Assembly (NCBI RefSeq): GCF_010093815.1
Contig: NW_022985551.1
Location: 1,413,311-1,477,310, forward strand
Reading direction: 5' to 3'
Source: Pseudovirgaria hyperparasitica
Taxonomy: Eukaryota; Ascomycota; Dothideomycetes; Acrospermales; Acrospermaceae
DNA: 64,000 nucleotides
In this document: one piece after another, positions 32,401 through 44,362 of the stretch
Numbering within the stretch: the stretch's first letter is position 1
Layout of the letters: each line of letters opens with the position of its first letter
The notes under the pieces: model-generated
What the model saw: the letters and a program-made list of their open reading frames with translations, nothing else
What the model was told of the DNA's origin: nothing
The model's database searches: none
Program-made: the position numbers and the translations under genes

Positions 32401-33381
32401 CTAGATATTCCTTCCACCAGTCACGCTGATCGTCTGACCACTAATATAACTGCTCAACGGACTCGCAATCGCCAACACGGCACTCGCAGCCTCGGTGGCG
32501 GTACCAGGCCTCCTAAGCGGGATATCGGGATACTCATTCCCCTTATCGCCATCCTTGGCCTTCTTCTGAGCGCCGGGTATGCCCAGCGCGACTTTTTCGC
32601 CGTCCGGGGTTGTGACAAACGCGCCCTCCTCCTTGGCTGCCGTCAGGCGTGTCAGGATAAAGCCAAAGGCGATGGTGTTTGCGCGCACGCCGTAGCTGGG
32701 GCCCCATTCCTTGGCAATGGTCTTGGTCAGCCCTGTGATGCCGGCTTTGCCCACGGCGTAGTTGGCCTGACCAGCGTTACCGTGCAGGCCGGACGTGGAG
32801 GAGATGTTTATGATGTTGCGCGGCTCGCCGTCTTTGACGCGGAAGTAGGGAGCGGCGGCTCGGACGAGGCGGAAGGGGGCACCGGTGTGTAGGTCGACGA
32901 TGGTTTGCCATTGCTTGTCTGTTGTCTGTGAGGGTCTTAGACTGATTCTGAAAGTGAGGAGGCAGTGGCTGCGTACCTTGTGAATCACACCGTCCCAAGT
33001 GTAGCCGGCGTTGTTGACGATGATGTGGATTTTGCCGTTGCCGAATTCTGCTGTCTTCTTGACGAGCGTGGTGGCATAGTCTGGGTTTGTGACGTCGCCG
33101 GCGACGGCGATGGCTTTGCCGCCGGACTTGTTGATAGCGTCAGCGACGCTGGCCGACTTTTCTGCGAGGGATCAGAGATTCATTCAGGATATAGCTTGTG
33201 CAGAGGGCGTACTCTCGTCAATGTCCGCAACTACGACGCGAGCTCCCTCATTGGCGAAGAGTCTGGCAATCTCAGCGCCGATACCTTGACCGGCACCGGT
33301 AATGATTGCGACTTGACCTTGCAACATACCCTTTGGGTAGTTGAGGTGAGCTGCGATCTGGTTGACTCTGTCGGAAGCCAT
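32401..33381 (-). CDS. Short-chain dehydrogenase/reductase, FabG-like
   Basis: Three exons, 33213..33381, 32977..33161 and 32401..32925; introns are 51 nt each, with donors GTACGC at both; 292 residues. Classical SDR features are in order: cofactor motif TGAGQGIG (residues 28-35), an Asp after strand 2 (VVVADID) that favours NAD(H), structural NNAG, catalytic Ser in NISSTSG, and YxxxK as YAVGK with Y174 and K178. The C-terminus ends ISVTGGRNI. The closest family type is 3-oxoacyl-ACP reductase-like SDRs of fungi. The substrate cannot be assigned. No fatty-acid or polyketide genes adjoin it, so it is probably a stand-alone metabolic enzyme. Confidence 0.9.
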
Positions 33382-33905
33382 GATGGATGATTGATGTATG
33401 GACGGTTGGGGTGAAGTTGGAAGGTGTCAAGAGAAAGGCCAGTCAAAGAAGAAGTTATTCATCGGCAAGGGCGTGAGGTGATCCTCGGCCATGATGTCGT
33501 TGGAGCTAGGTAGTGTGTTAAAGCTATAGGTACGTGCTTGTGGAGTATGCGGAGAACAGAGTGGGCCGGGAAAGCTAGCGTTTGCCGTTCATAGCCGAGG
33601 CTCGGAGCACGCTAGATTCCGCACTGTTCATTGGACGGTCCGAATACATTAAATTTATACACAAGACGGCTTCAATAACAATGATATATTTGAATAACTT
33701 GAAATCAAGAGTTCATACTACAAATTTACTCCTGCAAATGCTTAGAATATTGAACAAAGAACCACCAACACCAAGAAATGCTATTATAGACTCCAGACCA
33801 TGCCCCGAACAAGAAGACATCGCAGCGCTGTGCCAGCAGCATGAGCCAGCGGATTGATTATTACACCCTCATAGTTCGTCAAGTCGTAAACACATCTTCA
33901 CACTC
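33382..33905. other. Intergenic
   Basis: 524 bases between two genes on the minus strand; promoter of the SDR gene by position. Nothing specific seen. Confidence 0.4.
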
Positions 33906-35690
33906 CTATGCCTTTCGAACCCTTCGAGGCTTGCCCGATTCTTTCCTATTGTATGGCTCTTCAGGAAAGACCCAGCCCCTGATTCTCTTTGCGTCTCGCT
34001 TCTCGCCAATGTTCGGCTTCGGGATCCATGCATCCTTCTCGATAACATTTTGTCTGGTCAATGCGGGAGGACCACCGACCTCCATGCGCCAGCTGATGGC
34101 TCCAGGTAGAGGGTTCTCCTTGGCCAGCATGTGCAAGTACCAGAGAGCGAGGCCGGCAGTCAACTGAGCCTCGCCAGTCTCAGGGTGAAAGCCATTGGTA
34201 GACAGGCGGATAGGAGCAGACAACTCAAGATAGCCAAAAAGGGGAACACTGCCAGAGCTGTTGACAGTGGTGGAGTCGGTCATGCCACTGTCTGGAGGGC
34301 CACCAGCGCGAACACACAGGACTTCAATCTCAGTCATGATGAAGCCGTATCTGCACCCATGATCGCGCATGATCTTGTGGAGATGTGCAAGGCCTTGAAG
34401 GTAGTAGACCTGCTTGTTGGGAGCCTCGGACCGCATGCCGGTGTTCCACTGATCGTAGGACTTGACAAGCCCGACAACACGACCACGACCATCGCCTAGC
34501 AATGTCTTTTCGTAGTCAAAGGAATAGTTGGAGACAAAGTCGGGCTGGCGCGAGCCCGGAGCAGGCTTAAAGGAGCGTATGGTCATGTTTGGATCTCCAA
34601 GAGCCATCCTAAGGGCCGAGTTGACCTTTTGCGCATGGTAGTCGCGGCAGATGTCGTGGAGTGCGCCCTCGGAATCAGGCTGGAGATTGGGGCGGGGAGG
34701 TGTGGGAAGCGTCGCAGTTGAGACCGGGAACTGGAGCAGCTTCATCAAGTCAGGCACTTCGCTGATCTTCTCAACAGTGAAATCGGTCCATTGACGCAGA
34801 TTGCGAATGTCCCACCAAAAGTAAGAGTTCATGCCACGGCCAGTAGTAGTGACACGGCGAACAAGAGCTGGAGACGGATTGGGAGCAGTCAGGTAAGCCA
34901 GCATGGTCGTGGTGGACGTAGAAAGTGTAAAAGAATCGACTGGCGATACAGTAGAGGAATACTGAACAGCTGGAGCAGGCGTATATTCAGAGCGCTGATA
35001 GTCCTGAGCATAGGTATCCTGCGACCAGGACTCAATTGAGTTGTAGCTGTTGACCGGAACGGCATTGGAGATGTGCATCGCGGGTGGCGGAGGAGTTGCA
35101 GACGTGGTGTAGACTGGCATCTGTCTGTAGGTGGGATAGCCATAGCGACTGATAATGGACTCATCGATGCTTCCGGCAGATTCAGCGCGGTGGTGAGAGC
35201 GGCTGGCTGATTGAGAGCGCGAGTGGCTGATTGAAGGGCGACGAGAGAGTGCTGGTCCAAAGGTGACTGGCGAGTTGAGATTGGAAAAGGAGGTCTCGTA
35301 CGGAGAGGGTTCAGAGATTGGAGACACTATGTTGCTCTGCTCGCCCGGGCTAGCGCCGCGCCTGTAGTAGGATGAAGGACGCGCGCCGTATGGGTTGACA
35401 GTCTGAATATACGCAGCACTAGACGCAGACATGGTCTTGCGATGACGGATAGCACCAGTGGGTCCAGCAGTAGGCTCTGTCACCTGGTCCTGCTGACGGA
35501 CCTTTGGCAACAAAGTCGTGCCATGCTGCCGGATAGGAGACCTGGGCGGAGTAGTGATGTTGGTTCCGACGGAGCCAGGGGAAGCATCACTGGAGTAAAA
35601 GGAACCATCGGAGGTGCTGCGACTGTGCGCACTCGCGGTGAGGTAGGACGAATAGGAGACTGATGGGGGAGTGAACTGTCTAGTGTACAT
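33906..35690 (-). CDS. Unrecognised Ser-rich fungal protein with conserved C-terminal domain
   Basis: Single coding exon of 594 residues from the ATG at 35690. The frame is open further up, but a GTAAGT donor near 35763 and a GTAG acceptor just before the ATG suggest a 5' UTR intron, so I start here. Residues 1-270 are Ser/Tyr/Pro-rich and disordered (many SP, RS repeats such as SRSQSASRS). From about residue 290 the protein becomes ordered: NSYFWWDIRNLRQWTDF, then a long alpha/beta region with QPDFVSNY, VVGLVKSYDQW and YGFIMTEIEVLCVR. The spacing PDF...VxK loosely recalls PD-(D/E)xK nuclease-like folds of fungi, but that is weak. It ends in a basic KPRRVRKA. It is probably a regulatory or nuclear protein; function not known. 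Confidence 0.7.
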   Translation of the reverse strand: MYTRQFTPPSVSYSSYLTASAHSRSTSDGSFYSSDASPGSVGTNITTPPRSPIRQHGTTLLPKVRQQDQVTEPTAGPTGAIRHRKTMSASSAAYIQTVNPYGARPSSYYRRGASPGEQSNIVSPISEPSPYETSFSNLNSPVTFGPALSRRPSISHSRSQSASRSHHRAESAGSIDESIISRYGYPTYRQMPVYTTSATPPPPAMHISNAVPVNSYNSIESWSQDTYAQDYQRSEYTPAPAVQYSSTVSPVDSFTLSTSTTTMLAYLTAPNPSPALVRRVTTTGRGMNSYFWWDIRNLRQWTDFTVEKISEVPDLMKLLQFPVSTATLPTPPRPNLQPDSEGALHDICRDYHAQKVNSALRMALGDPNMTIRSFKPAPGSRQPDFVSNYSFDYEKTLLGDGRGRVVGLVKSYDQWNTGMRSEAPNKQVYYLQGLAHLHKIMRDHGCRYGFIMTEIEVLCVRAGGPPDSGMTDSTTVNSSGSVPLFGYLELSAPIRLSTNGFHPETGEAQLTAGLALWYLHMLAKENPLPGAISWRMEVGGPPALTRQNVIEKDAWIPKPNIGEKRDAKRIRGWVFPEEPYNRKESGKPRRVRKA

Positions 35691-37623
35691 TTTGAGGAGT
35701 ATGCTACCAGACTTGGACATGGTCAGCTTCAATTGACAGCCACAACCTGAATGCGACGACTTACGCAAGTCTAGAAAGAGAGACTATAGTATTATTGGGG
35801 GAAGAAATGTTTTGGAGACAGAGACCGGCTCTGTAGGGTATCTTGATGACCTGCAAGTACACAAGGAAAGAGAAGCAAGGAGAAGATGGAGATCGCAATG
35901 GCGACTCTGTTCAGTGTTGAGTTGATATGAAGATGGAATGATATGAGAATGGTTGGATTGCGGCGAAGCAGGCAGTACTTATCCTGAAGCTCTGAGGGAG
36001 CATGACGTCCAAAGGATATGGCAGATGGGTACAGACTGGGTGCCCTAGCGCAAAAAAACAAGGTGAAACACAAGCCCTGCGATCCGCACTGGGGCCGTCC
36101 AGTCCTCTTTGGGAAGCATCACGGCAAGCATTAAGGTGTTGCGACACGCTCAAGAAGGGTTACATGAAACGACCCGTTGAGAGACCCAGGGTGGGTATAG
36201 CGCCGTCGAAACGCTGCTATATTTGAGTATCATGTTGAAGAAAGCGGGACGGTGATTGGACAGAAATAGGGCAGCAGACAGCGGAGGACAGAGAAGTATC
36301 AATAGCATAGAGATGGCGGGCGAGGCGCTGACAGCAGGCGGGTGGGTAGGATGAAACCGGGCATTATTCACTGTGCCGCCGGGAGCAGTGGAGCAGAGAA
36401 TAGGAATAGAAGCGTGGTAAGGTGGTTGTGAGTAAGGCAAGGCATAGAGGGTGGAGGTGGTAGGGGGAACTACCAACAGTACCTTAGGCGCTGGAGCATA
36501 AGCAGAATTTAGACGACGTTCACAGCAGTGTTTATGCTATTCCGCGATGGGCCTAGCGTGCGCGGGCCGGCGCTTGAGTGTGGCCCGGGCTGATTGGTGG
36601 ACTGGCGGCAAAATACACAGTAATTCATTTTTCGCTCCCCCACAAAGTCAAGCATCGGAAGGACAGCTATGAACATGCATCTGCTGTGGAGCCACGCAAA
36701 AAAGAGTCATCGTTCTGGCGCAATGGAGAGTCATGTTTAAACAGCAATCGATTGGTCTGCATCGCATCATGGCAGCTGTTTCGAAACACGCTGTGGTGCA
36801 TATGGCTGCGATGCGAAATCGGTGACTCACAGCAGTAATCGCGACTATAACACGTTCCATCTCGCCTGCAAACAACGCGTTTCCCCGCGACGCGTCAAAT
36901 CTTCGTTCAAAGCCATCGCCCACACCTTCGGCAATTCATGCATTTCACTCCGTCTTCTCACTCGCCTTATTCCGACACTCGAGCAGTCGGACAAACGTTG
37001 CAAATTGTGCCGTATTTGGTGCTATTCAATGCTTCTGTATGGGCCTGTCTCATTGGCTCGCGACCCACGCCCGGCGGTTAATTAATCTCGTTCCTCGTCG
37101 TCCACGTTCCTCCACCACGAACCCCAAATAGCTGGAACCGCCGTATTTTGCGTACATTGTGGGCCCCGTGCCACCAAATTTCCCTCATCAGGCGCTGCCA
37201 ATACCCAGGGCGCCGTCAATCACACTCTAGTGCGTCGTCGTATGTCACCTAATATATCCATATTAAGACATGCTTTCAATATGTGGCTAATTGTGCTAAA
37301 ACAGGAACTATCAGTGCCGCCGACTCTACACTCCCTCACTCCGTTGACGCCGACGAACTCCCAAGAGCCTTAGCCGTTTCATTCACACAGATCGCATAGA
37401 CTCTTACTTTGTCATGCTGAGCCTCATTCCTCCAACAAGATCCGTGTCAGGCGTTTGCCGAACTCAAAAGAGCATTGATAGTCATGCTCTACAAGGCATC
37501 TGATGCAAGCATTGCAAGTGATGCAACCTCAGCGAACACATCACTGCCCCGATTTCCTCCTACAAGCCTGCCGTATTGGCGATACTATACCCCTTGCTGA
37601 TGCGCGTCTCATAGTAGGCTTCT
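35691..37623. other. Intergenic, no supported gene
   Basis: About 1.9 kb upstream of the Ser-rich protein gene. It probably contains a long 5' UTR and promoter. Pyrimidine-rich minus-strand segments lie at 35960-36060 and 36330-36480. No domain-bearing frame. Confidence 0.45.
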
Positions 37624-39439
37624 TTATGCTTGCACATGGTCATGCCACCATACATCCCAATCCACGACTTTTCGATCGTGGCGAGCTTCTTCTGCAGCAA
37701 AAACAAAGGCATGGCTTCGAATCTCTTCCTCCAAAGTACATCCCAGATATCGCTTCTGTGCTGTCTCTGCCGGCACTGCCTGGTTGATTGCGGCGTCGAC
37801 GGCCAGAACGAACTGTCTCGCTAGTCCACTGTCTCCACCACCATGTCCCCCGCCCATCTGTTTAGGGACAAATGATTCAGTCCGGCCCGTTGCGAAGTCA
37901 TGCACCTTGATGGTGAAGCTATCGTATTCTATCTCGCCTTTGGTCCCATAGATCCACCCTCGACGGTCGCACTGCTTTTCTGTGAACGCAATCATGTGGA
38001 ACTGCGCTGTCTTCTCTGCACGTCCTTCAAGGGCATCCGCGGTCCCGTGCCCACGCTCGATTGGATCGTCTTCCCAAGTCATGGTCACAATCTGATCGTC
38101 GTTCACATCGTTATCAGACTCCCAAACGCATCGGCCAAACCATGGACGTGCGTCTATCTCTTCCTGGGGCATCTCTCTAGAGTAGTCCTCTTTGAGGTTG
38201 GTGAGTAGCATATCCCTTGCTGGCTCCAGACCGGCCGACTTGTAGCACTCCTCAATCTCCGGATTGACGATGCTTACTGGCCAGTCGGTATCTCCTTTCT
38301 CCAGCCGTCTCTCAACGTATATTTTCCTTGCACTATAAATGCAGTCTTGCTCGATTGGGCACGATAGGCAGTTGGTGGCTTCCCCCGCCGCAGTCGGCTT
38401 CCTTGTCTTGCGAAACAACTTGCGCGAACCTGAAGAGGCAACATACTTTGGTGCGTGGGGCGGCTCGTCACTCTCCGCATGTGTCGGTGAACACATGAGC
38501 CAGAGCAGAAAGTCAATGTCATGGCATGATTTAGTCATCAGCGATGGCGCTGTCTTGGACTCTTTGCGCCAGTTTCCCCTACCACTCGATGTCAGCCAAA
38601 CTAATCTTCACAAACAGCATAACTGCCCGCAGTTTCTGATGCCTGATCGCGTTACTGCGCATGAACCACTGCCATCCAAGCTGCGATGGAGAATAAGGGT
38701 CGGCCAGGACGTGCCGTTCCCGTGAACTGCCGTGTCCATGCCCACTGTGCCTGTCCATGAACAACTACGCCTTATTCATGCAGCTCCGCAACGGCACCCA
38801 CAAGACACGAAGAGGGGAAATATACAGAGGAAGGTTGGATCTCACTAACCTGACATACGAATGGCTAAAATGCCACCACCCAACAGGCTCTGTATGCTCC
38901 ACACTGACGATGTCCCCAATAGCCTTCTTCACTCTGACCAGGTCTCTCAGCATGATGTTGTGTGGACTATACCGCAGCACATGACACACGCCCAGCACCA
39001 CTCCCGCATCTTTATACGCATCCCAAATTGTCTGGATATCACCCAGTCGCGGTGCAAGTGGCTTCTCGCACAGGATATGCACTCCTAGGCCCTTGACCGC
39101 AGCTAGGATATCAACATGCATCTCGTCCAAAACACAAATCGCAATGGCATCCACCCCCGCACCATGTGTCTCCGCATGTTCGACCCATGTCTGCCAATCT
39201 GTCCATTCTTCGCCGTCACATGGACTGGTGCGTCCTGCAGGGCCCCAAATGTACTTTTGACCAAACACTCCACGTTTATACGTGTTGGGCTCGACGACGC
39301 CTGCGATGATAGCGGGGATATGTGTTGGTCCAGTGTCGTGTCGGTGCGTGGTGATGGCCGACGCATAGGCGTGACCTCGACTTCCTGCGCCAATGACGAG
39401 CATGCGGACCTGTCGTGCCGATGCCGAGATGGACCCCAT
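37624..39439 (-). CDS. Gfo/Idh/MocA-family oxidoreductase
   Basis: Two exons, 38850..39439 and 37624..38578, split by a 271-nt intron (GTTAGT...GTAG), far longer than the other introns here; phase is conserved and the reading SHSYVR|GNWR crosses it as expected. 514 residues. The Rossmann motif is VIGAGSRGHAY (residues 15-25), the family motif CEKPLAP has EKP at 125-127, and the substrate-side motif SCHDIDFLLW carries the His/Asp pair. Fungal relatives are often labelled StrI-like. It should oxidise or reduce a sugar or inositol-like polyol using NAD(P). The long acidic insert after the catalytic motif (about residues 220-330, with a CPIEQDC pair of Cys) is distinctive. Substrate unknown. Confidence 0.85.
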
Positions 39440-40551
39440 GATGAGTCGTGTGTGCAAGTCCCGTCGAGAATTCTCAAAAGTGATCAATCAACAAAAGACT
39501 AGGAAGAAGCCTGTCCAGATCGAATCAGCCCGACAGTCCGTCCAAAGCCGTAACCGTGTCTCGCAATAATCTTTCGATAAACGTATTGAGAGTAGGTATG
39601 GATGCAACGACTGTGACGTCGCCTGTCTCACACTTTCCCACTGAGTAAAGCAGGTTTACTCGACGTGCCGGGAAAAGGGATGGTCCACACTAAATAAAGG
39701 CATACACAAGGCCGACAAGGCAAACCCCGACTTAAGCTGACAAGGCACACTGCCGGGTGGTGCAATGCAATGCAAGGCTAATCTGCAACGCTGCTGTCCT
39801 CTCTCGCATGCGTCGTCGTATCGCGCCAGAGGTGATGCGAGACCCTAAAGTCTCGTCCTGGAATGCTGTTTTGATTGAACAGTCAGACCTGGGCTGCAGC
39901 GACGAACGTAGTGGTGAATACGGGCGACTGGATCAGCAGATGGTGAGAGATGATGTGACAGATATTCGTCAGAGCTCCCTTACCCCGCGATGTTTATGTT
40001 TGAGTGCTGATGTTGGATTGTTACCGACCTGATGTTTCAAATGGCCCGTGCTTCAAGAGTAGATGTGTGTGGATGTCTACATAGCATAGATGAGAAGGTG
40101 GGGGCTGTGCGTTGTGGCTTCGTAGGGCTGGCCAATCACAGACGATGTGTTTCGCAGCCTCAGCACTTCCTGTCCTGTATAGCTTCAATTTAGACATGTA
40201 ATATATACCCTGATCGGGAAGGCGGTATTCATCATAGTACAGCCTCACACGAAGCCTATCGACGTCATGATAGCCAGCCAGCTCGGTGCGATCTAGCTAT
40301 TAATCCGGCATAAATTTCCTACCTAGCAAGGAATTGGTTCTTTTTGCACAAAGGAAATATCCACTTACATGTCGAAGAAAACACATGTGTATGTACGGCT
40401 CCTACCCTATCCTACATAGGAAAAACCTCACGCCAATGACGCTGACGACGAAGCCAACGCCCACCGCTCCAGGCAAAGATATATGCACATGAAAACAACG
40501 ACAAGAGAGAGAGAGAAAGAGCATAGGTATATGTAGATATGTACGGCAAGG
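39440..40551. other. Intergenic between genes on the minus strand
   Basis: About 1.1 kb. A GA-rich run at about 40502-40521 and AT-rich DNA near the 3' end of the peptidase-like gene. No supported gene. Confidence 0.45.
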
Positions 40552-43380
40552 CTAATGCCCTGGCAACAACGTCTCACTGGCGCGCGAGATGATATCCCTC
40601 GTCTTGAGCATCATCTTCATAGCCAGCTTCCAGTCGCGCACTTCGAGCGCATCACGGATGAACGGGAACGTCACGCCTTCGCCGTCGATTGTCGAGGGCC
40701 CGAAGAGGACGTGCTTGTACTGTTCGCGGCCGGGGATCTTTTGTTCTCGTTAGTATGCAGTCAACAATATATACACATGTATATGGTTAGTAGGTGAGAT
40801 GAAAAACGGGGCAACTCACGCCATAGCCCACGCCATCGACGGGCTTCGCATCCCACGGCCAATCGAGCAAATGGCTCTCAAACGCAATGGCGCGACTGTT
40901 ATGGCCCCAGCGATGGGCCGCATTCGTGCGACTCTCGAACCCGCCTGTGCCGAGCACCTGGCTGTACCAGCGGTCCTCAAACGACATGAACTGCACGAGC
41001 TCGCGCTCCAGCTTGACGCTGAGCTCGCGCAGCGGTGTGATGTCGAATTCGTCTGCTTGTGCGCCTGCAGCAATGGCGTCCATCTCCAGCTCGTCGACGT
41101 AGTCCTTGAAGCTGTCGGAGAAGTCCTTGAAGTGGAACGGCAGCATGGGTTCTTGAGCAAGGTCGAGGATGAGTAGGACCCATATCTGTGCGAGTGCTGT
41201 GTGGTAGTGCATGTCCGGGTCGACGTGCTCGAGCATCCATTCGTATGTCTCGTAGCACGAGTGCAGCGGCCCACCGTCGCCGCGAAAACCGAAGTCCAGA
41301 GTCGTCATGCCGGCGAGAGATTGGAAGGGCACGTAGTCCCCACGGGCGTCGAGGTTGGTCATTTTAGTCGGAGTGTCTTGGAAGATCTCGCTGAAGGTCT
41401 TGTTGCGCACCGGGTCCGAGACGCGGCCGAGAATGCGGGTGAAGGCGCGCTCAAGCAGAGGTGAGCCGGATAGGTGGAGGTTGTCCCCAGACACACCGTT
41501 GTCGACGTTGATGTATGCGACGCCGGATGATCGTAGGTCGTCAATGTGGTCTTCCACAAATTCGGTCGAGCCCATGAGGTTGTATTCGGCTGCGTCCCAG
41601 GAGGCGAAGACGATGGAGCGGGCAGGACGCCAACCCTGGCGTTGGAGTTGGCCAAGTGTGTCAACGACTTCAAGCATGACAGCGGTTCCACTATGGGATG
41701 TCAGACAAGTCAACCAGTAGTCAAGTCACCTAATTCTTACCTTCCAGGATCGGCGGCTCCGAAACACCACGAGTCTCTATGGTTGCCGACGATGATCTTC
41801 TCGGTCGGCGTCTCGTACCCGTGATAGTACCCAATGACGTTGTGAATCTTCTGCGTGTCTGTCTCGGACTGTTCGTTCTGTATTCGAACAATGGGCGATT
41901 CCTCGTTACCTGACCACCAAACTTCATCTCCAGCACCGCCTCGCCAATCGTCTTGCAATTCTTCACCGTGACCTTCAAGGGAGGCTATGAGGTGTTTAGC
42001 GTCACTCCAAGATAGTGGTAAAGATGGTATTTTGACGAGACCAGGGTTGTTATGTTTAGGCTTTCGCGGTACAGTCGGTCGACTTGGATCACCGGGTGTG
42101 AGAACGTCACCTACAACATAACTTGTCAATGCGACTGAGCTCCTCTCCAAGCTGTCTTGAGGTCGATATTTGCCTTCCGGCCAGGTCTTTCCCTTGACAA
42201 ATCCATCATCGCTAGGATCTGTGTAGATCAGACAGCCCACTGCTCCCGCCTCTTGTGCGGCCTTTACTTTTGATGCTGCATCTTTCGGATGGCCACCGGC
42301 TCGCACCATGACAATAGCCCCCTCTACTTTAATTTGCTTGTCTGCAAGCCTTTTGAAATCTTCCCGAGATCCGTAATGTGCGTATATTAGAGGCCCTTGG
42401 GCAGATCCGCGCTTCGAGAGACCATGGTAAGCAAGCGTCTGCTGGGTACTCTGCTCGGCGCCGGGTGCAACGTAGGCATCAGGCTCTTCAATCTTTGCAT
42501 CCCACGCCTTATCTGCAGGTTCAACGATAGAGACCTTCCGGCCGTTTTCTACCGGATAGTTGAGGTACACTTCGTACTCCTCGACCATGACACCCTCTAG
42601 CCCACCCGCCTGAAATCTACGCTCAATCCATGTTCCTAGCTCATAATTACCCTTTGTACCTGCGACGTGATCGTAACTCGTGATGTATTTTAGATTATCC
42701 CGTATCCGGTCTGTGTTGATTGTTCCTTGAGCGAACTTCCGAACCCATTCCGGGTTGAAAGTCTGGCCTCCGAGCCCTCCTGACTGCATGCCGGGGAACA
42801 TCTCCGACACGAATAGCAAGTAGACCAGACTGACAACAAGAAAGAGCCCGAATAGGCGCGCTATTATAGGTAACGAGGGTCGATATCTGTCCGAGACCGA
42901 AGGCATCCGTATTCGACCCGTCAGCCATCGTACGTTCAGTTTTGGCAACTGTATTCTCGATAATGTTGTTGTCAGACTGCTGATCCTCTTCGAAAACATG
43001 CTCTGCCCTCCTCCTCCTCCTCCTCCTCCTCCTCTTCTTGCACTTGCTGCCGCTTCTTCGTCGTCAATGTCCATCTCATGCAACTCCCTCCGCAACTCCG
43101 CCTCCTCCTCATCCTCATCTGCAATCTCTCCGTTCACTTCCGGCAGACTCAAATCGCTGTCTTCACTATTTCGCACGCTCTGCACGCTCGGGGGCTGGTA
43201 GTAGCCATTTCGTCTCCTGCTCCCGGAGCTTGTAGCGAAAGCGTCGGGCTGTAAGAGACCTTGCCTCTCGGCGTCGTCGCTGACTTCTCGCGGACCAAGG
43301 TGGGTATTGGAGGATGTGGCTTCTTCATACGACGGGATGGGCGCATCCTGCACCTCGTACGGGTGCTTCTCGTCAGGCAT
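40552..43380 (-). CDS. Transferrin-receptor/GCPII-like M28 membrane protein, probably inactive
   Basis: Three exons, 41741..43380, 40820..41690 and 40552..40737; introns of 50 nt (GTAAGA...ATAG) and 82 nt (GTGAGT...AAAG with a CTAAC branch); 898 residues. An acidic cytosolic tail holds IPSYEEA, a PPxY-like site, and a Gly9 tract from a CCT microsatellite (residues 117-125). A single TM helix spans about 171-193. A PA domain, the M28 fold and the dimerisation domain follow. By spacing to human GCPII the zinc ligands are present (H534, D544, E582, D610, and His in GPLHSCYETYEW), but the general base position is Ala581 (SWDAAEY). It resembles yeast Tre1/Tre2/Vps70, which act in vacuolar sorting with Rsp5. 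Trafficking adaptor is therefore more likely than protease. Confidence 0.88.
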
Positions 43381-44362
43381 CTGATGCCGCGAATGGCAAA
43401 TGTGGGTTCGCGTCTGGCTCGCAGGGTGGACAATCCTTCAGCTGGTGCGGCGGTGGTTCGGGGGTAGGTGGGTGGGATGATTACGGGCCGCGCATTACGC
43501 CAGATGATTAGAGATAGATATAGTACAAAGAAAAGAAACTTGAAGGGACAACAGGAACGAGCGATGGAGTGTGCAAGTGTCACGGAAGCAGTGTTTGCGC
43601 GAGGAAAGTCGCAGGCTGGTGGAGTGGAGGCCGGTGAGGATGTTCCCCTGTGGTTGCGTCTCAGTATCGGTTTGAGCTATACCAACACCAACCCGGAACG
43701 AGAGATGCCAAGGCCAACTACGCGTACGCGGTAGAACATCCTTGGATCCACAATTACATGCACTTACGGATGATTCGTGACTTGATCCAGGAGAATGAAC
43801 CACCTCTCCCAGAGCTATATTGCCTTCAATGTTCAAGCCAATGACTCGATATCCCTGCAATTTGATCATCTTCAGCCCTACTGGACGCACAGAACATATA
43901 CAAGCACTAAAAGACCTCCATCGTCCTTGAGATGGCATAGGAACGCATTTCCTCAAGCTTCCTCGCTGAATGAAATCAGTCTCAAAACTAATCACAGTCA
44001 TCAATTGTGCCGTTCAATCCCTCAAAGGGCACTGAGAACAAGAAATCAAGATTCTTATTTTGAACAAAGTTTAATCGTAAAGGAAGATCATCCATGACAT
44101 TCTAACAATCACACTATCGGGGGCCGAGATTGACTTTAGGAGAGGTATTTAGCCTCCTCTAAGACATTTATCAAATATTCTATTCTGTATAAAATTGAGG
44201 CTTGGTGTATCACACTTCACGCGCTGTTCGCGAAGACATCCATGTACAACGAAAAACTCTCACAGTATGTGATAAACACACCAGGGAAAGGGAGAATGTG
44301 CCACCAGGGCAAGCTATCTCCACGCGGTCTTCAATCCTTTCCTCATCCCCTCTCTACACAAT
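43381..44362. other. Intergenic
   Basis: About 1 kb between genes on the minus strand. Frames here have no domains. Nothing specific seen. Confidence 0.45.
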
